DNA of 64,000 bases. Origin: Armigeres subalbatus (taxonomy: Eukaryota; Arthropoda; Insecta; Diptera; Culicidae). Below are positions 58,611 through 64,000 of this stretch, piece after piece. The number at the start of each line of letters is the position of its first letter. The stretch's first letter is position 1. Position numbers and translations under genes: made by a program. The notes under the pieces are model-generated. The model was not told where the DNA came from and did no database searches. It saw only the letters and a program-made list of their open reading frames with translations. The DNA is taken from positions 69,855,203 to 69,919,202 of the forward strand of contig NC_085139.1 in NCBI RefSeq assembly GCF_024139115.2, written 5' to 3'.

Positions 58611-58830
58611 CGGAAATTGTATGAGACCATGTTTACTTACTTGTTACTTGATGGGCTACAGGTCTTCGATGAACCTACGCCGAATTAAGTATTTTTCTCC
58701 ACTGGACTCGATCCTGGGCCAATCGCTTCCAATCGCCCTGAACATTGAGCGCCCTCAGGTCCTCTTCAACTGCAAAAAGCCCTTGTGTACGTGGCCATCC
58801 ACGAAGCTGGCCATGTCTATGAACACTTAA
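58611..58830 (-). pseudogene. 3'-terminal fragment of an RTE-type non-LTR retrotransposon
   Basis: On the minus strand one frame reads VEEDLRALNVQGDWKRLAQD and then RVQWRKILNSA before a stop. This is the characteristic C-terminus of mosquito RTE-type reverse transcriptase polyproteins. The following 3' tail includes CATCGAAGACCTGTAGCCCA and ends in a taagtaaac tail. Only about 220 bp remain, a 5'-truncated dead copy. Clade assignment rests on recognition of this terminal block. Confidence 0.6.
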
Positions 58831-60394
58831 ATGTTATGATATAAAAAAAACTCATAATCGCATATTTGTAGCATTTGCATTTTTGTTGATTTTGGCAATG
58901 GTTTGTATTCTAACATTTCAATTCCTCTGGGAATCAGAAACATATGTTAATATCAATCAAAAGTGATCACTTACCTTTATTAATCGCTTACTACCGAAGA
59001 ACCTTCCTTCTAGGATGTTCCGGAAAATGTCACGAAAATGTTAGAAAAAAGGTCATCCTCACTTTATTAAATATCAAATACTTACTTTTTTCACTCTATG
59101 TTTATGAACACGGGGATTCGATTTCGTCTGTTCATGAATCTATCAAAATAAGCACTATAAGTACACAATCAATCGATTATTTTACCGATGAAATAGGCAA
59201 CCGATTGCTCACGTTATAACCGTTCAATGAATCTATGTATCCTACGACAATCGACGTCGTCGGTGTAAAAATAGGACGATTTGGTATGCACCCGATTTCG
59301 TCGGATGATCGTGAAATTTCGGAGCTGTCAAATTTTTTATGGGGCGGGTTCCCTTTGGGAACCGAGCATTTTCTCCCAGGTCAAATCGTTTCAGAATTAA
59401 GAAACTGCCAATGCAAATACAAATAAAGAAATCAGGGTATGCGAAATAAATAAATATAAAATTTCCACAAACAACTAAGAATTTTCTACAAAACAATAAT
59501 AAATTAGCGTCTTTAAAAGCAAAAATTGCAATTATAAAAGAAAAATTTTCCACAAAGAAATCAAAATGTTCCACGGAAAAATACAAAAGTTCCATAAATA
59601 AATCAATATTTAGCAATAAACAATTACAAAATTTTGCACAAATTGAATATAAATCTGAGCATTTTTTCCATAGATGATAAAAGCGTTGAAAGATCATAGG
59701 AAATTTTATCAATTTGATTGTTTTTTTAGGTAAATTTTTTAATCTTTGGAAAAAATATTTATTTAGTGGAAAATTTTGTAATTGTTTATTGCTTATATTG
59801 ATTTATTTATTGGAATTTTGATTTTTTTTCTGTGATATATTTTGATTTCCTTGTAGAAAAATCTTGAATGAATCATCCACCGGATATAATTATGTCTTCG
59901 CTATTGTATGATGTAGCTTTGAAACAAAAATACTTCCCCCATTCAGCTGGAGACTGCTTTTTCTACTCGGTGGATGGTTTTATCACTGGGGGTGGTACGA
60001 GCACGTGGCTGTTTTTCTCGTCAATTACTGGATGACGGTAATTTGAGCTTTAAAGTGATAATTTGTTTTTATTTTGTGGAAAATTCTCAATTGTTTATGG
60101 AATATCCGCGAGAAACTCTTATGGGTTTTCGGGGAAACTCTCTGGAATTTTCACGGAAATTCATTGGTATTTCCAATAAAAATACTACCGGAATTCTACA
60201 GGAAATTGTTTGGATTTTCCGTGGATTCATTTTTAACTTTTATGAGAAATTGTTTAAAATTAGCATGGATTTTTTTTTCCGGAATCTTGAAAAAAAAATC
60301 TTTGGATTTCTACGAGAAGTTCTTGTATTATCCATAAGAGTTCGTCTAAAATCCCATGAAAAATTGTTTAAAAACGAGCAGGGGCCAAAAGTAA
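58831..60394. repeat. AT-rich degenerate repeat region (ttccacaaa / ggaaattgttt words)
   Basis: From about 59440 words such as ttccacaaa, aaattttcc and ccataaat recur every 20-30 bases. From about 59720 to 60370 the inverse words (ggaaaattgttt, tggattttcc) dominate, so the two halves are loosely inverted. Open frames (59242-59712 minus, 59974-60444 plus) are low-complexity products. 58831-59440 holds nothing recognisable. Confidence 0.45.
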
Positions 60395-60535
60395 TCTGGC
60401 GGAAGCCATTTGGCCGAATGCCATTTGTCCAAATAATATGTTAAGCTGAAAATCATCTGGCCGAATTATTTTTAATTAAACGTTTGGCCAAAACGGGTTG
60501 GCTGAAAACGTCATATGGCCGGAAACGACTTAGTT
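60395..60535. repeat. TTTGGCCGAA-type short repeats
   Basis: Variants of catttggccgaat, tggccgaatt and atatggccgg recur about six times in 140 bases. This is a simple degenerate repeat without coding capacity. Confidence 0.5.
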
Positions 60536-60584
60536 AACCCGTAAATGCCCAGGACAAACTTTTAATTTTAAAAACCATGCATCT

Positions 60585-60892
60585 CGGAGGTTTTTCTTCT
60601 TCTTATTATTGGCGTTACATCTCCAAACTGGGACAGAGCCGCCTCGCAGCTTAATGTTCATTAAGCACTTCCACAGTTAATAACTGCGAGGTTTCAAAGC
60701 CAAGTTACCATTTTGGCATTCGTATATCATGAGGCTAACACGATGATACTTTTATGCCCAGGTAAGTCGAGACAATTTCCAATCCGAAAATTGCCTAGAC
60801 CGGCACCGGGAATCGAAACTAGTCACCCTCAGCATGGTCTTGCTTTGTAGTCGCGCGTCTTACTGCACGGCTAAAGAGGGCCCGGAGGTTTT
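60585..60892 (-). mobile_element. Feilai-like tRNA-derived SINE, minus orientation (body 60595-60882)
   Basis: This is the reverse complement of the SINE at 49455-49748 and matches it along its length, from the (TTC)n end at 60595 to gagggccc near 60882. CGGAGGTTTT at 60585-60594 and 60883-60892 is a 10-bp target duplication. The B box is altered (AGTTTCGATTCC instead of GGTTCGATTCC), which would weaken pol III transcription. Confidence 0.85.
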
Positions 60893-60919
60893 CAAAGGTT
60901 TTTAATTAGAATTTCCGCA

Positions 60920-62110
60920 CGTGTTGGGCTCCTGGCTTGTGAGCTGCAGAAGGTCGGCGTGAGTGTGGCAGCAATTCAAGAAATACGGTGGCCCAGAACT
61001 GGAGAACGTGAATTCCGGGCGGTGCATCCCATAGCGAACACATCATTCAAGTACCACATCTACTATAGCGGCGGTGACAGAGCATAAGGAGGAGTTGGCT
61101 TCATGGTGATCGGGAAGCAGGTGAAGCGTGTTATCCGGTGGAAGCCGATAAGCGACCGCATTTGCGTGTTGATAATGAAGGGCGAATTCTTCAACTATAG
61201 CCTGATCAGCATCTATGTCCCAACGAACGATAAGCCTGATGACGAGAGCCTTGATTAGACCCACGGAGAGTGCCCAACACACGATGTAAAGATTGTCATC
61301 GAGGATGCAAATGCGCAGATCGGAAGCGGAAGTTTCTTTTGCCCTGTCATTGGTACGGAGAGCCTTCATTCCGCTACCAATGATAATGGTCTGCGACTTG
61401 TAACCTTTGCTGCTGCTAGAGGGATGACAATAAGCAGTACCTACTTTGCACGTAAGAATATCCACAAACACACCTGGCAACATCCGAATGGAGACACTTG
61501 CTCACAGATAGACCACGTGCTGGTCGACGGACGACATTTCTCGGATGTTATGGATGTTAGGTCCTTCAGAGGTCCGAACATCGACTCGGATCACTATTCA
61601 CTACCTTGTAGTTGTGCAAAAATTCAGGCACGACTTTCCAGCGTCACGAATTCACGAAACAACAGAACGATGCGTTTCGATATCTAACGCTTGTCAGTTG
61701 AAGGAGTTGCTGAACAGTACAACCAGAAGCTGGACGAGCGGATAGGAGCCGGATCTAGCGACGTCAACAGTTTGTGGGAGAATATCTACGAAGCTGTGGC
61801 TACAACAGCGCAGTGTTATGCACTGCACAGCGACGCCAACGAAATGGTTGGTTTGATGAGGAGTGCCAGCGAGTGACGAACGAGAAGAATGTTGCAAGGA
61901 GTCGAATGCTAGTGGCTTGTAGCCGTTCCAACAGAGAGCGGTACAGTGTAGCAAGGCGTACAAAGTCCTGTCGCGTATCCTGTTTAATAGATTGAGACCG
62001 CTTGAGGAGTCCTTCGTCGGCCTGCTACCAGGCAGGTTTTCGTGAGGGCCGATCAACGACGGATCAGATGTTTAGCCTGCGAATGATCGATGATTATAGA
62101 GCTCTACAAT
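60920..62110 (+). pseudogene. RTE-clade (JAM1-like) endonuclease plus RT scrap
   Basis: A plus-strand frame gives VAAIQEIRWPRTGE, then GGVGFMVIGKQVKRV and KPISDRICVLIMKGEFFNYS. It continues with TNDNGLRL, HKHTWQHPNGDTCSQIDHVL and NIDSDHYSL near 61590. These are successive blocks of the RTE endonuclease. Stops interrupt it (for example after GGDRA near 61085), and GDFNA is degraded to EDANA. Later pieces read WFDEECQRVTNEKNVARSRM (near 61850), RILFNRLRPLEESF (near 61980) and DQMFSLRMIDDYRALQ (near 62080), the first RT blocks, with much of the intervening coding sequence missing. The 3' part of the RT is absent. A dead, internally deleted copy. Confidence 0.8.
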
Positions 62111-62640
62111 ACGCCAGGCATAGGTGTATCGACGCTGCAGCTAACCAGGTACCCAGGTAGGTATTCAGAATTTACACTAGAATCAAGGGGAATGTTTAAA
62201 CTTTCATGTACATGCAAACCCTCCCCATCCGCACCCTCCCCCCTTTTTATGATTTTGAAAACTAGGTGGCTCAAAAGTACAATTTTAGGCAATTATATAT
62301 AGAACTAGTCATATTTGACGATTTAATGATTCGTGAACAGCCCGTATAATCATGGCTCTTCAATATAATTCGATTGTATGAGATTTGAGCAAATAATGTA
62401 ACAAAGATGGTCTACGTCCCCTTTCCCTACTAACTGTTAATGATAAGATGATACTCATTGTAAAAATATTATACTTAAGAATAGCGGCTCCGCAAAGTGT
62501 CACACACGACTGAGCCTACCAAATAAATGAAATAGTTTTAAAAAAATGTTACAAAAACTTCCATAAGGCCTATAGGCCATAAGGCCTAAGAAGATTGTGG
62601 TGAAGTTGCTCTAAATAAATGAAAGTTTTATTTGAACCTA
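62111..62640. other. Intergenic DNA, nothing recognised
   Basis: No coding region or RNA gene. A pyrimidine-rich run lies near 62219-62246. Confidence 0.4.
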
Positions 62641-63350
62641 CAGTAATCCAACAAGTCCCTAGAGCCTTTGCGAATGCTTCACCAGTAAAATAAGTTCAAC
62701 GCAGATCTTCTAGGGTGTCTAAATCATCCGGGAATTGAGTTCAATTGATCTACGCCTAGCATCAAACCGATAGCAACCCAGCGTGTCCATATAAGTCCAT
62801 AGAGCCCCTATGAATACTTAACCAGTCAAATAAGTCCAACGCAAATGTTCTAGGTTCTTAAATTGCCCAGAAGTAGAGATCATTTGATCTACCAGGTCAA
62901 CTACGACTGACATCAAACCTATAGCAACCCAGCTTGTCCTTATAAGTCCTTAGAGCTTTTAAGAATGCTTCACCGTCCAAATCAGTCAAACGCAGATGTT
63001 CTAGGGTCTCCAAATTGTCCAGAAGTAGAGAACAATTGATATACCGATAGCAACCCAGCGTTTCCATGTATATGCTTAGAGCTCATGTAAATACTTCACC
63101 TTTCAAATAAAATCCAATGCAGATGTTCTAAGGTCTCCAAATTGTCCGGAAGTTGAGTTCAATTGGTCTACCAGGTCAATTACGTCTGATATCAAACCGA
63201 TAGCAACCCAGCGTATCCATATAAGTCCTAGAGCTCATGTGAATGCATTCAAATAAGTCCAACGCAGGTGTTCTAGGGTCCTCCAGTTGTACGGTTGTTG
63301 TATTCATTTGATCTACTTAGTCAACTACGCCTGGAATCAATCTGATAGCT
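62641..63350 (+). repeat. Tandem array, ~130-150-bp unit, five copies
   Basis: The phrase cgcagatgttctagggtct and its variants recur at about 62700, 62840, 62990, 63119 and 63263. Between them are shared stretches such as catcaaaccgatagcaaccc and ccatataagtcc.tagagc. Units vary by small deletions, which explains the uneven spacing. Confidence 0.75.
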
Positions 63351-63359
63351 AAAGTCCTT

Positions 63360-63480
63360 GCACGCTGTTACGCTGGGTTAATATCAGTTTGATACTAGGC
63401 GTAGTTGACCTGATAGACCAATTGAACTCAACTTTCGAACAATTCAGCGACCCTTGAACATCTACGTTGGGTTAATTTGA
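63360..63480 (-). repeat. Inverted unit of the preceding tandem array
   Basis: The segment contains ctaggcgtagttgacctgat, then agaccaattgaactcaact, then cccttgaacatctacgttgg. These are reverse complements of phrases in the direct units (for example ggtcaactacg). One unit thus lies in opposite orientation at the array's right end, next to an RTE fragment. Confidence 0.6.
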
Positions 63481-63487
63481 ATGGTAA

Positions 63488-64000
63488 AACATTCACAACC
63501 AAAAACGAATCGACCATGTTCTAATCGACGGTAAATTCTTCTCCGACATCACGAACGTCCGCACTTACCGCAGTGCGAATATTGAATCCGACCACTGCCT
63601 CGTTGCAGTATGCCTGCGCTCAAAACTCTCAACGGTGTACAACACGCGTCGAAGTCGGACGCCGCGGCTTAACATTGGGCGGCTACAAGACGGTAGACTA
63701 ACCCAAGGATACGCGCAGCAGCTGGAAGTGACACTCCCAACGGAAGAGCAGCTAGACACAGCGTCTCTTGAAGATGGCTGAAAAGATATTCGATCCGCCA
63801 TTGGAAGCACCGAAACCGCTGCACTAGGCACGATTCCCCCGGATCAGTGAAACGACTGGTATGACGGCGAATGTGAGCAGTTAGTGAGAAGAATGCAGCA
63901 TAAGAAGGATTGCTGCAACACCGCACGAGGGCGAACGAGGCACGATATAAACAGGCGCGGAACAAAAAAAACGATTTCCCTAAGGAAAAGCGCCAGCAGG
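63488..64000 (+). pseudogene. RTE-clade endonuclease C-terminus fragment, continues past window
   Basis: The plus-strand frame reads NQKRIDHVLIDGKFFSDITN, then VRTYRSANIESDHCLVAVCL and RRSRTPRLNIGRL, matching the last endonuclease blocks and the linker of RTE-clade elements. Stops after SLEDG (near 63780) and IPPDQ (near 63850) break the frame, but WYDGECEQLV, corresponding to the 'WFDEEC' block, follows. It is truncated on the left next to the inverted repeat unit and runs off the right edge of the window. It differs clearly from the copy at 60920, so it is a second subfamily. Confidence 0.8.

Overview
The window looks like a repeat-rich stretch of a culicine mosquito genome, most probably Aedes. 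The basis is two tRNA-derived SINE copies that I recognise as Feilai-like, RTE-clade (JAM1-like) and I-clade non-LTR retrotransposons with mosquito-style proteins, many palindromic MITEs with TA, TTAA or 8-bp target duplications, and an AT-rich background with very few genes. The species call rests on recognition, not on a search.

Layout: 1-6.3 kb holds an 8-bp-TSD (hAT-type) MITE, repeated copies of a 'tgcccacaaccgaa' motif, a 1.15-kb inverted-repeat element, a TTAA palindromic MITE and a sea of degenerate GGAATTCC-like repeats. 6.3-13.1 kb is AT-rich DNA with several small inverted-repeat elements and one reverse-transcriptase scrap. 13,159-19,133 is an essentially full-length but decayed I-clade retrotransposon on the minus strand, framed by a 15-bp target duplication. 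19.1-25.8 kb is non-coding DNA with more MITEs.

25,866-47,447 is the striking part: about 21.6 kb of one uniformly oriented satellite built from 4-6 bp words (TCCAG, GTCAG, ATCCAG, GTCCAG, TCAG, GTCGG). Almost every T is followed by C, so no stop codon can arise on the plus strand. This gives a spurious open frame of 4045 codons. The same words create dense AGGTCA direct repeats at DR4 and DR3 spacing, the core of nuclear-receptor response elements.

The only convincing host coding sequence is one exon at 48,856-49,008 on the minus strand: a six-cysteine, EB/EGF-like extracellular module with good splice sites at both ends. If its gene runs on toward lower coordinates, the satellite may lie in one of its introns. 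49.4-64 kb is again repeats: two SINEs, a candidate LTR, a ~95-bp minisatellite, 5' and 3' fragments of RTE-type elements, and a ~140-bp tandem array with an inverted unit. No complete protein-coding gene, rRNA or canonical tRNA was found.
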